64,000 nucleotides of DNA from the NCBI GenBank assembly GCA_951813605.1, contig OX638379.1, forward strand, positions 1-64,000, in the 5' to 3' direction. Below the pieces are notes generated by a model, which was not told the DNA's origin, searched no databases, and was given only the letters and a program-made list of their open reading frames with translations. This DNA comes from an uncultured Bryobacterales bacterium (GTDB lineage: Bacteria; Acidobacteriota; Terriglobia; Bryobacterales; UBA6623). Positions 15,331-26,070 of the stretch are shown piece by piece; position 1 is the first letter of the stretch, and every line of letters begins with the position of its first letter. Both the position numbers and the translations under genes were made by a program.

Positions 15331-15948
15331 CTGAGCCACAACCTCGGCCTCGCGCGGCCACGACACCGGCTCATACGTCGGGTTGTCGCTGACGAGCATC
15401 CAGTCGCCGTCCTCCTTGGCGAGCCGCTTGATCTGCAGCCCGTCCTCCGACCGCACCGCGAAGACCCGGTTGGCGCGGCGGCGCGTGCGCTGGTGATCGA
15501 GCAGGATCAGCGCCCGATCGCAAATCGTGGGCTCCATCGACTCGCCGACGACCTGGATCACGCTGGCCATCTCTGGGTTGATCCCGCTCCGCCGCAGCCA
15601 GTCGCGACGGAAGACGATGGCCCGGGCCGCGCTCTCCGAGTCCACGACCGCGCCGGGGTCGGCGGAGCCGAACGCCTCGTTCCAGAGCAGGGCGCAGAAG
15701 TCGGGGTCCTCGCCGGGGCGGATCAGCTCAGCGGCCGGCGTGGGGTCGTCGGTGAGGCCGGTGAGGTAGTCCGTGGAGACGTTGAGAGCGCGGGCAGCAC
15801 TCACCGCTCCATCTATCCGAAGCGTCTTTCGCCCAGACTCAACGTGGGAAATCATCGACTGGCTGCACCGACCGCCAAGCGCGACAGCAAGGTCGAACTG
15901 AGACAGCCCGGCTTGTTGCCGGGCAGCTGCTAAGCGCTCCCCGAGCAT
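15304..15948 (-). CDS. CI/LexA-like (S24) phage-type repressor
   Basis: A 214-aa protein from the ATG at 15948. The N-terminal XRE helix-turn-helix covers about residues 1-60 (RQQAGLSQFDLAVALGG, SQSMISHVESGRKTL). The C-terminal S24-peptidase-like domain has VIQVVGESMEPTICDRALIL with the serine of the GxSM motif, and later NRVFAVRSEDGLQIKRL as the region that normally carries the lysine. It should therefore be a dimeric repressor that may self-cleave under DNA damage. It faces a Cro-like gene across an operator region, the classic lysis/lysogeny switch. The last codons form the repeat found four more times downstream. Confidence 0.85.
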   Translation of the reverse strand: MLGERLAAARQQAGLSQFDLAVALGGRCSQSMISHVESGRKTLRIDGAVSAARALNVSTDYLTGLTDDPTPAAELIRPGEDPDFCALLWNEAFGSADPGAVVDSESAARAIVFRRDWLRRSGINPEMASVIQVVGESMEPTICDRALILLDHQRTRRRANRVFAVRSEDGLQIKRLAKEDGDWMLVSDNPTYEPVSWPREAEVVAQAMWTGRTL

Positions 15949-15983
15949 TGACCCAAATTTAGCAGCACAATTTCTCTTGACAC

Positions 15984-16026
15984 ATGACTCAAAGTCATAT
16001 GCAGTCGATATATGACCACAAGTCAT
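15984..16026. promoter_or_regulatory. Twin operators in repressor/Cro intergenic region
   Basis: Two 15-bp inverted repeats, ATGACTCAAAGTCAT (15984-15998) and ATGACCACAAGTCAT (16012-16026), lie 28 bp apart between the divergent regulators. They share the half-site ATGAC with a 5-bp centre. The second overlaps the ATG of the Cro-like gene, so bound repressor would sit on its translation start. TTGACA at 15977-15982 may be the -35 of the rightward promoter. Both the repressor and Cro probably bind these sites. Confidence 0.75.
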
Positions 16027-16248
16027 GCACGAATCCAAGGCCGAATCGCCGAGCTTGGCGTCACCCAACAGGACCTGGCTAACGCTCTCGGGATGCACGC
16101 GACGCTGCTGAATCACATCCTCAAGGGCCGCCGCACTCCTCCCGCCGACTTCTACGAGCGGGTCACCGCCGCCCTCGACCGCCTGGAGGCCGCCGAGCGG
16201 GCCGCCGACGAGGCACGCCAGCGCGTGCTCGCGGGGGAGGCGGCGTGA
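16012..16248 (+). CDS. Cro-like XRE-family regulator
   Basis: A 78-aa protein with a helix-turn-helix at about residues 10-45 (AELGVTQQDLANALGMHATL, then NHILKGRRTPP) and a charged helical tail. It is divergent from the CI-like repressor. The start ATG sits inside operator 2 and has no clear ribosome binding site, so it may be leaderless. By position it should repress the repressor promoter and favour the replicative or lytic state. Confidence 0.75.
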   Translation: MTTSHARIQGRIAELGVTQQDLANALGMHATLLNHILKGRRTPPADFYERVTAALDRLEAAERAADEARQRVLAGEAA

Positions 16249-16260
16249 GGGGGCGGGGGA

Positions 16261-16524
16261 TCAGAGGTCCTCGGACTGAGGCATCGTCTTCAGCAACCGG
16301 ACTAAGGCTTTCTGCATCTCAGAAAGCTGTAGTTGCGCAGCTTCGTCGGGCCGAGTTAGGGACATTTCGACTTCCAGCGAGCGTTCGAGAGCTTCTAGAA
16401 AACGAGCGACCGAACCTGGGCCGTGCGCTGTATCAAGCTGCCGAACGCTACGTGCAATCACGGTCAGGTAAACGATGAGGATTTCGTCGGTGAAGACAAC
16501 GGGTTCAGAACCATTCGAGGGCAT
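16261..16524 (-). CDS. Hypothetical small protein
   Basis: An 87-aa frame on the minus strand with natural-looking composition: VFTDEILIVYLTVIARSVRQ, then ARFLEALERSLEVEM and a leucine-rich amphipathic tail. The opposite strand also has an open frame (16245-16478), so the call is tentative. No family is recognised. Confidence 0.4.
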   Translation of the reverse strand: MPSNGSEPVVFTDEILIVYLTVIARSVRQLDTAHGPGSVARFLEALERSLEVEMSLTRPDEAAQLQLSEMQKALVRLLKTMPQSEDL

Positions 16525-16611
16525 GGAAAGAACCTGCGGATTGTATCAAGCGGAACGGCACAGGCCGGTGCTCGCGGGGGGTGCGGCGTGTGGGTAGGAG
16601 GACGAAAAAGC

Positions 16612-16881
16612 GTGGCGTTCACCCGCATCGCAGCGTTTGCTGGCGTCTTTGCGACCGGCTTCGCCTTCGGGGGCTTGGTGCAGCTTATTCGCGATTCCGG
16701 CGAGGGGGCGCGGATCTACACGATCTCCTGCGCGGCCCTCGTCACCGTCATGAACGTGCTATTCGCGTGGTCCCACACATGGGACCTGCAGGCCCTCGAC
16801 AGGCTCTTTACGTCGTTGTACGGAGAGATCCGACGTCGAAAGGAGTTGCGGGAGCGAATCCGCGAGGAGGGGCAGCGGTGA
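16612..16881 (+). CDS. Small two-span membrane protein
   Basis: The GTG at 16612 has AGGAGG ten bases upstream and is preferred to the frame's earlier ATG at 16423. The 89-aa product has two membrane segments (about residues 4-24 and 34-54) and a basic C-terminal helix (IRRRKELRERIREEG). The stop overlaps the next start (GTGA). It resembles small phage or conjugative-element membrane proteins, but no family is recognised. Confidence 0.5.
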   Translation: MAFTRIAAFAGVFATGFAFGGLVQLIRDSGEGARIYTISCAALVTVMNVLFAWSHTWDLQALDRLFTSLYGEIRRRKELRERIREEGQR

Positions 16882-17055
16882 CGCGCTTACGCCTGCTGCT
16901 GTCTCAGCCTGATTCGCTTCGTGAGGCTCGTGCCGGTGCCGTGCTCCGACTCCAGGCAGATCTGAAACCGGACTTGCATCACATCCGGACAGCTCGACTC
17001 GCACGCGAAGGCACCCTGCCGTACGGGAGGATCGAAGCGGATCGCTCGCGATCAT
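16878..17055 (+). pseudogene. Unknown gene truncated by the IS element
   Basis: A GTG at 16878 overlapping the previous stop opens a frame of 59 codons (begins VTRLRLLLSQPDSLREARAG) that runs straight into the left inverted repeat of the insertion sequence. The other side of the IS carries a primase fragment that does not look like its continuation, so the insertion was probably accompanied by a deletion. Function is unknown. Confidence 0.45.
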
Positions 17056-17392
17056 TGGGGTTACTAGGCTTTGGTGGACAGTTAAGGGTGCGGCAGGTGC
17101 TGAGGCTCGAAGAGTGCCGCACCATGGTGTCGAAGACAGTTGGGGAAGTCAAGTGCCAAGGGCCGGCAGAACGTCAGCTGCACGGGGCGCGCCGGGAGAA
17201 GCGCCAGCGGGCTCTGCCGGGGGGCCACCCGGCAGCAAGACGGCGGCCTCCTGACCGCCCTGCCATGGGGGTGCCGTGGAGCTGACGGCACGCCGTCCTG
17301 CTCCTGCTATTGCGGGGATGATCCAGGCCTCCGGAAGACTTGGGGGGCTGGGGGCCGAGTCCCCCGACGGGCCGACCCGGGGCCTGCGCTGG

Positions 17393-18238
17393 CTAGTTCC
17401 GCGCCGCCCTCCGTGCGAAGTCCGCCGGCGACAGATAGCCGAGGGCCGAGTGCCGGCGGCGCCGGTTGTAGAAGCCTTCCAGGAAGCGGAAGATCTCGCA
17501 GGCCGCTTGCTCGCGGGTGGCGCACGAGCTGCGTTGCAGCAGCTCGCACTCCAAGGTCGCAAAAAAACTCTCCGCCATGGCGTTGTCGAAACAGTTGCCC
17601 CGGGCGCCCATGGATTGGCGGACGCCGGCCTGCTCGCAGCGGCGGGTGAACGCCAGCGCGGTGTACTGGCTGCCGCGGTCGGCATGGAAGATCACGCCCC
17701 GCGCCGCGCGGGCCTGCAGGGCCATGTCCAGCGCGGAGCGCACCAGAGCGGCCGTCTGCCGCGCCCCCATGGCCCAGCCCACCACCTTGCGGCTGAACAC
17801 GTCCAGCACCGTGGCCAGGTACAGAAAGCCTTCCCGCGTCGGCACATACGTGATGTCGGCCACCCACAGGCGGTTCGGCCCGCATGCCTCGAAGCGCCGC
17901 CGGACGCGGTCCGGCGCGACCTGTGCCTCGCGGTCCGCCTGGGTCGTGCAGAGCCGCCGCCGGCGGGTCACGCCCTGCAGCCCCAGCGCCCGCAGCAGCC
18001 GCGCCACCCGCTGCCGCGACACGCTCTCGCCCGCGGCCAGCAGCTCGGCGTGCACCCGCGGCGCCCCGCAGGTCCCTCGCGAAGCGGCGTGGATCCCGGC
18101 GATCTGCCGACTCAGCCGCTCGTTCTCTCGCGCCCGCCGGCTCGGCGAGCGCTGGCGCCATGCATAGTAGCCGCTGGAGGAGACACCCAGCACGCGACAC
18201 AGGCAGGCAATCGCATAGCAGCCCTGGCGCGCCTTCAC
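17393..18238 (-). CDS. IS3-family transposase OrfB (DDE integrase)
   Basis: A 281-aa protein with the IS3 OrfB layout: an N-terminal HTH_21-like region (IAGIHAASRGTCGAPRVHAE), then the rve integrase core with its three acidic residues in WVADITYVPT, FHADRGSQY and AESFFATLECELL. The C-terminus RRRRHSALGYLSPADF is typical. The start ATG overlaps the end of orfA. In this family a -1 frameshift makes an OrfAB fusion, the active transposase. All catalytic residues are present. Confidence 0.93.
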   Translation of the reverse strand: MKARQGCYAIACLCRVLGVSSSGYYAWRQRSPSRRARENERLSRQIAGIHAASRGTCGAPRVHAELLAAGESVSRQRVARLLRALGLQGVTRRRRLCTTQADREAQVAPDRVRRRFEACGPNRLWVADITYVPTREGFLYLATVLDVFSRKVVGWAMGARQTAALVRSALDMALQARAARGVIFHADRGSQYTALAFTRRCEQAGVRQSMGARGNCFDNAMAESFFATLECELLQRSSCATREQAACEIFRFLEGFYNRRRRHSALGYLSPADFARRAARN

Positions 18239-18558
18239 GAATTCGAAGACCCGGACGGCATCGAATCGGTCTCCCGAGCGAACCAGGCCGCGGCTTTTGC
18301 CAGGATCTCGCGCTCCATCCGCAGCCGGCGGTTGTCACGCCGCAGCCGCGCCAGCTCCTGGCGCTCGGAGCTGCGCAGGCCGTCCTTGCGCCGCCCCGCG
18401 TCCCGATCGGCCTGCTGCATCCAGCGCAGCACCGAGTCCGCCGAGATCCCGAACTCCTCGGCGATCTCGCGCGGGCGGCGGTTGCCGACCTGCGCCACCT
18501 GCACCACCTGCTCCCGGAACTCCTTGGGATACGGTTTCACATAGTCTCGCTTGCTCAT
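18235..18558 (-). CDS. IS3-family transposase OrfA
   Basis: A 107-aa protein from the ATG at 18558. It has a helix-turn-helix (YPKEFREQVVQVAQVG, REIAEEFGISADSVLRWM) that binds the inverted repeats, and a leucine-zipper tail (LARLRRDNRRLRMEREIL) used for multimerisation. The open frame extends upstream to 18603 without a good start. It overlaps orfB by 4 bp in the arrangement used for programmed frameshifting. Confidence 0.9.
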   Translation of the reverse strand: MSKRDYVKPYPKEFREQVVQVAQVGNRRPREIAEEFGISADSVLRWMQQADRDAGRRKDGLRSSERQELARLRRDNRRLRMEREILAKAAAWFARETDSMPSGSSNS

Positions 18559-18651
18559 CCTTCGGGGCCTCCTTATGCCCCGCCTTATCGAGCACCCTAC
18601 CACTGCCGTCCCTCTGCAATCTCACCTGTCCACGAAAAGGTAGTAACTCCA

Positions 18652-18993
18652 GGGTGCGTCTACCACCTGGGCTCGGGCCGGGAGCAGTGGTGGTGCGAGG
18701 GCCTGGCTACCGGGCTGTCGGTGCAGGCCGCGCTCAAGAGACTCTATCGGAGGGCCTGTGTTAGCGTCTGCTTCTCGGCCCACAACCTCTCCCGCGTGGC
18801 GCGGCGGGGAATCGTCGTCGCGGATCACGACGCGAAATCCGGGCCGGGCGAGGCCGCCGCCAGACGCACCGGCCTGCCGTTCTGGCTGCCGCCTGAACCG
18901 GGCGACGCCAACGACTTTCACCAGAAGCACGAGCTGGACGCGCTGGCCGAGCAGTTCCGGCGAATTCTCCATCGATCAAGGAGGGCAGCATGA
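18652..18993 (+). pseudogene. C-terminal fragment of a Toprim-domain primase
   Basis: Immediately right of the IS the frame reads GREQWWCEGLATGLSVQAAL, then VCFSAHNLSRVARRGIVVAD and HDAKSGPGEAAARRTGLPFW. This is the Toprim pattern (acidic EG in strand 1, DHD in the second motif) of phage/plasmid DNA primases, ending EPGDANDFHQKHELD. The N-terminal zinc finger and first Toprim part are missing, removed by the IS and an associated deletion, so the protein cannot work as a primase. The stop overlaps the next gene's start (ATGA). Confidence 0.8.
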
Positions 18994-19280
18994 ACCGAAT
19001 CGACACACTCTCCAACCTGATGAGCGACCTTGTCCGCGAGGCCGTCCGGGGCGTAATGCGCGAGGAGTTCCAGGAACGGCCCCAGGTACAGCCGCGCCTG
19101 CTCGACGCGAAGCAGGCCGGACGCTACATCGGCAGGCCGGAAGCGATGGTGCGAAAGCTGGCTAGGGCAGGGAAGCTCCCGGTCAGTTCCAGTGACACGC
19201 GGCTCCTGTTCGACCGGCACGACCTGGACAGATTCATCGAGCGCGAGAAGGATTCCCGCAGGAGCGGACATGCCTCCTGA
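18990..19280 (+). CDS. Excisionase-like HTH protein
   Basis: A 96-aa protein with GGAGGG upstream. The C-terminal half contains LLDAKQAGRYIGRPEAMVRK, then LPVSSSDTRLLFDRHDLDRF, the winged-helix pattern of Xis/HTH_17 DNA-binding proteins. The N-terminal helix is acidic. It overlaps the integrase by 11 bp, so the two should be made together. By family and position it would direct the integrase toward excision. Confidence 0.75.
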   Translation: MNRIDTLSNLMSDLVREAVRGVMREEFQERPQVQPRLLDAKQAGRYIGRPEAMVRKLARAGKLPVSSSDTRLLFDRHDLDRFIEREKDSRRSGHAS

Positions 19281-20397
19281 CCCCTCCGCTACAATGCCTT
19301 GGATGGCGCGACGCAAGGCCCGCCACGGCGACGGCAGCTACCGCAGGCGCGGCCCGAACGCCTGGCAGCTCCGCTGGATGGTGGACGGCTCGGTGCAGAC
19401 AGAGACGGTGCACGGCACCGAACAGGATGCGCGAGCGCGGCTCAAGCGCGTCACCGCAGACGCCGCCGAGGGGCTGCACTCAGCGGGCCTGATGCAGCGC
19501 ACGGTCGGAGACATCCTGCGCTACCAGCTTGCGCATTACGAGCGGGAGAACTTGGCGAGCCTGGCAACGTGTCGGGCCTATATAGCCCGGATGATCGATG
19601 CCATGGGATCGATCCGCGTGGTCCGGTTGCGCACGGCTGACATTCAGCGGTTCGCAAATTCCCTGATCGACCGAGGGCTGTCGCCCGCGAGCGCCAACCG
19701 GCATCTTGAAGTTCTCAAGGCCGCCTTCCGCAGGGCCAGCCGCGAGGACCCGCCGCTCGTAAACCGCGTCCCGCCAATCGAGAGGTTCCCCGAGCGCAAT
19801 GTCCGCGAGGGATTCCTGCAAGCCGAGGATTACGAGCGGCTCATGAGCCATATCGAGGCCGACTGGCTGAAATTGATGTTTGCGTTCGGCTACCACTACG
19901 GGGCACGGGCGGGCGCGATCCTGGCGATCCGCTGGAGCCAGGTGGACTGGCAGCGGCGCGTAATCCGGCCGCCTGCCAACCAGCCCCGCAACAAGCGCGT
20001 AGGCGTCTGGCCGATCTACGGCGACCCGGAACGGCTCCGCCGCAAGGCGGAATTCCATCACGAGGAATTCTGGCCGCACGTTCCCTGGGTGTTCCACCGG
20101 GACGGCAAGCGGATCCCGCAGGGCGGCTATCGCAATGCCTGGAGCAAGGCCAGGGAAAGCGCCGGGTTCCCGGGCCTCCGATTCCACGACCTGCGCCGGA
20201 CAGCTGCCCGCAACATGGCCGAGTCCGGGATCGACGATTCGCTCATTCTGCGAGTCGTGGGCTGGAAGACACGCGCCATGCTGCTCCGCTACCGCATCAT
20301 CGACGAGCGGGGCGTGGTCCGTGCCGGCGAGCGCATTGACCGCTATCTGCGGTCGCTGGAACGTCCCGGGAATGCACGGGAGAAGAATGTCCAATGA
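19270..20397 (+). CDS. Tyrosine recombinase (integrase)
   Basis: A 375-aa protein from the ATG at 19270 (AGGAG five bases upstream; a later ATG at 19303 is possible). An N-terminal AP2-like arm-binding part (DGSYRRRGPNAWQLRW) and a core-binding helical domain precede the catalytic domain, with Arg213 (YHYGARAG), HDLRR (His306, Arg309), a Trp332 at the second His/Trp position and nucleophile Tyr341 in AMLLRYRI. All catalytic residues are present. The gene ends 75 bp from the tRNA-Asn 3' end, the likely attachment site. It would integrate and excise the whole element. Confidence 0.93.
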   Translation: MPPDPSATMPWMARRKARHGDGSYRRRGPNAWQLRWMVDGSVQTETVHGTEQDARARLKRVTADAAEGLHSAGLMQRTVGDILRYQLAHYERENLASLATCRAYIARMIDAMGSIRVVRLRTADIQRFANSLIDRGLSPASANRHLEVLKAAFRRASREDPPLVNRVPPIERFPERNVREGFLQAEDYERLMSHIEADWLKLMFAFGYHYGARAGAILAIRWSQVDWQRRVIRPPANQPRNKRVGVWPIYGDPERLRRKAEFHHEEFWPHVPWVFHRDGKRIPQGGYRNAWSKARESAGFPGLRFHDLRRTAARNMAESGIDDSLILRVVGWKTRAMLLRYRIIDERGVVRAGERIDRYLRSLERPGNAREKNVQ

Positions 20398-20471
20398 GCC
20401 GTTCTCAGGCAGCATTTGGACAAGAATTTGGACAAGCCGGGGGAGGGGAGTCCCGTAAGTGACTGGAAAGA

Positions 20472-20548
<77 letters not shown>

Positions 20549-20977
20549 GCATCTAGTCTTTATTGATGATCGCAGACCGCCCCGACCTCGTCAAGGATGG
20601 GTGGGCCTTGGGCCGTTGCAGAGTGCGTCTAGAGGCCGATGAGCACTCCAAAGTCTAAGAGAGACTAACGAACCGCAGCCAAGATTTGGGAATCTCAAGG
20701 TTCGAGCTAAAGGCGTTGCGGACCGCCTGAAGAACTCTCTAGACGGGCATGACAAGTTGAGAGCGCGTACGCGGTCGAACTAGGCTTAGGGAGTCCTTCC
20801 TATACAGGAAGAAGCTGAATTTGATGATATGAAGTCGGTCGCAAGAGGATCGAAGTGCTTCATTGTGCCCGGCTATGTCCGCTTGCTTAACAGCCCCAAC
20901 GCGGGATCTGGAGTGTCGATCAACCAGAGCACGACGATAGTCGAAATTCGCGTTTCCCTGCCTAGCCGAGGTCGAAA
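20549..20977. other. Non-coding stretch between tRNA-Asn and permease gene
   Basis: No gene, hairpin terminator or promoter stands out in these 430 bp. It holds the upstream region of the tRNA gene and the 3' flank of the permease gene. Confidence 0.35.
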
Positions 20978-23563
20978 TCACTCGTCTCGCAGGATTTCCA
21001 GCGGCTTGCTCCCCAGGATCCGGAGGCTCGCTCCCCATCCCGCGCTAGTCGCTATCAGCGCGCTCCCGACTACCGTCAATACGATTGCAGGCCACTCGAT
21101 AACCGCGTCCAAGTCTAGTATGTCCCAGGTTAGCAGTGCCGAGTAGGACACAGCCAGCAAGCTGCCGGCCAAGCCAGCTACACCCCCTAGGATCAGGAAC
21201 TCGACCGAGAATATCTCCGCGAGGCGATTGCGGGTCGCTCCAAGTGTCTTGAGAACTGCTACCTCCCTTAGGCGCCGGAAGCGCGTGGCAGCCACGCTCG
21301 AGACCAGGATGATCACACCTGCCACGATTGCGAACGCTGACACGAACCGGATCACGAACGCAATCTGGTCGACAACCTCCTGCACGGTCTCGAAGAAATC
21401 GACCGCGTTAACAAAAAGCACCGACGGGAAGGCCTCGAATGCCTGTCGCGACAGGTCGACGCTATGTTCGGGCCGGACCCGGATCCCCCCTATGTAGTTG
21501 GCGGGCAGTCCTTGGAGTGCGCTCTCGTTCAGGACGAAATCGTAAATCCAATCCGGCATGCCCTCGTAGCTGTGTATCGCGACAACTCGAGCCGAAATAT
21601 CCCTTCCGCCAGCCTGCCACGCGATTTGCGACCCCAAGTCGATCTCGAGATAGTTCGCGAGACGCTCTCTAACTGACACCATTGGTTCCGCTGTCGTCGG
21701 CTCCCACCACTGACCCTGCAGGATCCCCAGTCCGTTCGGCGGACTTTCGGCCCAGGTGATGTCCCTGGCTCGTCGCATCCGGGACCCCCTCCCGGCGGCC
21801 CCTTGTGCATCGGAGTTCTCGCCGCGAGGCCGACGAAGATCGAGGTTGCGACCGCTGACGTTTTGGAGGCGCGCCGAGACAGTGGGGAGCAGCATCACTT
21901 CTCCCTCGATGCCGGGCTGCTCGCGCAGGAAACGCTCGAGTGCCTCGTGCTCGCCGGACTTGATGTTGCTTAGATAGACGTTCGGCATGTCCGGCGGGGC
22001 GCTACTGACCAGCTGCGCCAGCACGGTCGTCTGGAGCAGGTAAACAGTCAGGGTGAAGGTGACTCCGATGCCGATCGCCACAAGGATGATCTCGGAATGC
22101 ATCCCGGGCCGGTGCAGATTCGCGATGCCGTGACGCAACGTCACTGGCAGACGCACCGGTAAATGCGCCGGTGCGGCCTTGAGCACCCGCAGCAGGGCTC
22201 CGGCGGTAAGGGCCAGGGCGCCCAGGCTGACGGCGAGGCCTCCTGCGAACCATCCGCCCAGCCTGGCGGAGTCGCTGAGCCATACCGCGACCAGTCCGAC
22301 ACCACCGAGGATTACAGTCGCGGAGCCCAGCTGCCTCAAGCGATCGTCGCGCCGCTCTGAAGGGGTTTTCTCGAAGCGTGAAGCCATCTCGCGGCGAAAG
22401 ATTAGTGCCGGTGCGACTTTGCGGATGCCTAGCAGAGTCGGCAGCGAAAACATTAGAACGGTCAGGATTCCGACGCCCGTAGCCTGCACGGCGGGCCACG
22501 GCTGCCAGTTGAACGACGGAGCGCGAGGGAAGTAGTCCGCCACGAACGTGGGCGCGACGCCCTGAAGCAGGAATCCGATCGCGACCCCTAGGATGCTGCC
22601 CAACAGGCCGAGGGTCACCGTCTGCAGCAGGAAAACGCGGATGATCAGCCCCGAGGTCGCGCCGTAGCACTTCATGATTGCGATGGTGTCAAGCCTCTGC
22701 TGCAAGTGCGAATAGACGACCATCGCTACCCCCAGTCCGCCGACAGCCATCGCGAGCAAGCTGACTAGGCTTAGGAAGCTGGTTGTTCGATCTAGTCCGC
22801 GCCGGATCCTAGGACTCGTTTCGCGATAGTCCGTGATTCGGGCCCCGGGAATTCCCTGTTCGAGGGACTGCCGGGCCTCGTTGACGCTCATGCCTTGCTC
22901 TGGCAGCTTGATCAGGAAACGACGAGTAAAACGGCTTCCGAATTGTACGAGACCGGTTCTGGCCAGGGCGCTCTCGGAGACCATGGCCCGAGGCCCGAAA
23001 TTCATGGCCCCCGTCATGCGATCGGGCTCGATGCGCAGAATCGCCGCGATGCGGAAATCCGCTTCGCCCAGCCTCACTTCGTCGCCCACCTCGGCGCCTA
23101 GGCGAATGAGCAGGTCCTGCGACGCTAGGACGGCATCGTCCGAGAGCGTTTCTCGCAGTGGCCGGGCGGGGTCGAGTTCGACCTCGCCGTAGTAGGGGTA
23201 TGCGGCAGGATCCACCGCCTTGAGGTTGACAGGTAGCGGACGGTGCAGCGCGTGGCCGCCCATCATCGTCATCAGCTCCGTGACGCGGGTGACGGATGCT
23301 CCGCTGGAAGCCAGTTCGTCAAGCACGGCGCTCTCGGGCTCGTCCGGCTCGTGGCTGATTGCTGCGCTTATGTCTCCAGCGAGTAACATGCGGGCGTCGC
23401 TCAGCAGCATTTGCTGGAATGCGGCGCAGTATCCTCGTACTCCGCTCAAGGCAGCCACGCCCACGCTAACGGCGAGAAGAGCGAACAGGAATTTGATCTT
23501 GGCCGCGCCGAGGTCGCGCCACGCCAACTTCGCGGACAGCCGCCACTCGCTTAAGTTCGCCAA
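20978..23563 (-). CDS. FtsX-type ABC transporter permease (YbbP-like)
   Basis: An 861-aa inner-membrane protein with one N-terminal span (FLFALLAVSVGVAAL) and two FtsX domains of three to four spans each, at about residues 265-385 (LLAMAVGGLGVAMVVYSHLQ, the IAIMKCYGATSGLI coupling loop) and 740-855 (VAVLKTLGATRNRL). Between and before them are large periplasmic MacB_PCD-like domains. Two extra spans around residue 430 and 490 match the YbbP/LolC-like duplicated type. Such permeases pair with an ATPase to move lipoproteins, lipids or peptides. No ATPase gene is adjacent in the window. Translation appears to start at a TTG at 23563. Confidence 0.8.
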   Translation of the reverse strand: MANLSEWRLSAKLAWRDLGAAKIKFLFALLAVSVGVAALSGVRGYCAAFQQMLLSDARMLLAGDISAAISHEPDEPESAVLDELASSGASVTRVTELMTMMGGHALHRPLPVNLKAVDPAAYPYYGEVELDPARPLRETLSDDAVLASQDLLIRLGAEVGDEVRLGEADFRIAAILRIEPDRMTGAMNFGPRAMVSESALARTGLVQFGSRFTRRFLIKLPEQGMSVNEARQSLEQGIPGARITDYRETSPRIRRGLDRTTSFLSLVSLLAMAVGGLGVAMVVYSHLQQRLDTIAIMKCYGATSGLIIRVFLLQTVTLGLLGSILGVAIGFLLQGVAPTFVADYFPRAPSFNWQPWPAVQATGVGILTVLMFSLPTLLGIRKVAPALIFRREMASRFEKTPSERRDDRLRQLGSATVILGGVGLVAVWLSDSARLGGWFAGGLAVSLGALALTAGALLRVLKAAPAHLPVRLPVTLRHGIANLHRPGMHSEIILVAIGIGVTFTLTVYLLQTTVLAQLVSSAPPDMPNVYLSNIKSGEHEALERFLREQPGIEGEVMLLPTVSARLQNVSGRNLDLRRPRGENSDAQGAAGRGSRMRRARDITWAESPPNGLGILQGQWWEPTTAEPMVSVRERLANYLEIDLGSQIAWQAGGRDISARVVAIHSYEGMPDWIYDFVLNESALQGLPANYIGGIRVRPEHSVDLSRQAFEAFPSVLFVNAVDFFETVQEVVDQIAFVIRFVSAFAIVAGVIILVSSVAATRFRRLREVAVLKTLGATRNRLAEIFSVEFLILGGVAGLAGSLLAVSYSALLTWDILDLDAVIEWPAIVLTVVGSALIATSAGWGASLRILGSKPLEILRDE

Positions 23564-23950
23564 GCTCTCAGAGTAGCGAAGAGATCGGCAGGCGGGATTT
23601 GCCTAGTTCCCTGGCGGTCCTTTGATGGCCTCCCTGCGAGCGGCGAATCTCCGGCTCTCAGCTCAGCGGTTCCAGCCCGCACGCAGGCCATGATCATCGG
23701 GATCCATCGCAAGTCTCCGTTTCGTGCGGCGTTGCTCTTGGGCAATAGCCCGCGGCATCTTTGAATGGGTGGAGACAGGTGACTGGGAAGCGGACCCCGC
23801 AAGGCCCTGAAGGGATGGTTGGCCGGAGTCTGCCGTCCACCGCTGCGCTAATCCCTCGTTCCTTCCCGCTAGGGGGGATCGATGGCAGTGCAAGAGCCCC
23901 CTGAGGGCAACAGAGATGTGCGCCGCGTGCGAAGGCTGACGCAAGACGCG
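23564..23950. other. Intergenic region before groEL terminator
   Basis: About 390 bp without a convincing gene. It contains the 5' region of the permease gene. Small open frames on the minus strand lack coding character. Confidence 0.35.
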
Positions 23951-23981
23951 AAAAGCCCCGCCCGCGATGTGCGGGCGGGGC
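23951..23981 (-). terminator. Rho-independent terminator of groES-groEL
   Basis: On the minus strand an 11-bp perfect GC-only stem (23971-23981 with 23955-23965), a 5-base loop and a TTTT run at 23954-23951 form a strong intrinsic terminator about 30 bp after the groEL stop codon. Confidence 0.9.
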
Positions 23982-24013
23982 GGTGTTAGATCGAGCCGAT
24001 GGCTCGCGAGCGG

Positions 24014-25959
<1,946 letters not shown>

Positions 25960-26033
25960 TGTGATTGGGTCCTCCTACGAATCGGATTGTTTGGTGTGGG
26001 GGAACGGCGAATTGATAGCTTCGCTGCTCATGA

Positions 26034-26058
26034 AACTTGATGCTGTTGCTATCAAGTT
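26034..26058 (-). promoter_or_regulatory. CIRCE-like inverted repeat upstream of groES
   Basis: AACTTGAT, nine bases, then ATCAAGTT: a perfect 8-bp inverted repeat with a 9-bp centre. It lies just after the predicted transcription start and 75 bp before the groES ATG. The spacing equals that of the HrcA site CIRCE, but the arms do not match TTAGCACTC/GAGTGCTAA. It probably binds a heat-shock repressor, either HrcA with altered specificity or another factor. Confidence 0.65.
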
Positions 26059-26070
26059 CTTATGATGATC

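Larger units (their letters stand above)
17056..18651 (-). mobile_element. IS3-family insertion sequence, intact
   Basis: The ends are imperfect inverted repeats of 26 bp (17056-17081 and 18626-18651, 21 of 26 identical), both starting TGG and sharing GTTACTA, TTT and GTGGACAG. They enclose an orfA/orfB transposase pair on the minus strand with a 4-bp overlap. Total length is 1596 bp. The stretch 17082-17392, between the left repeat and the end of orfB, has no gene and is long for this family. No target-site duplication is visible (flanks GATCAT and GGGTGC), consistent with a deletion next to the insertion. Confidence 0.85.
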
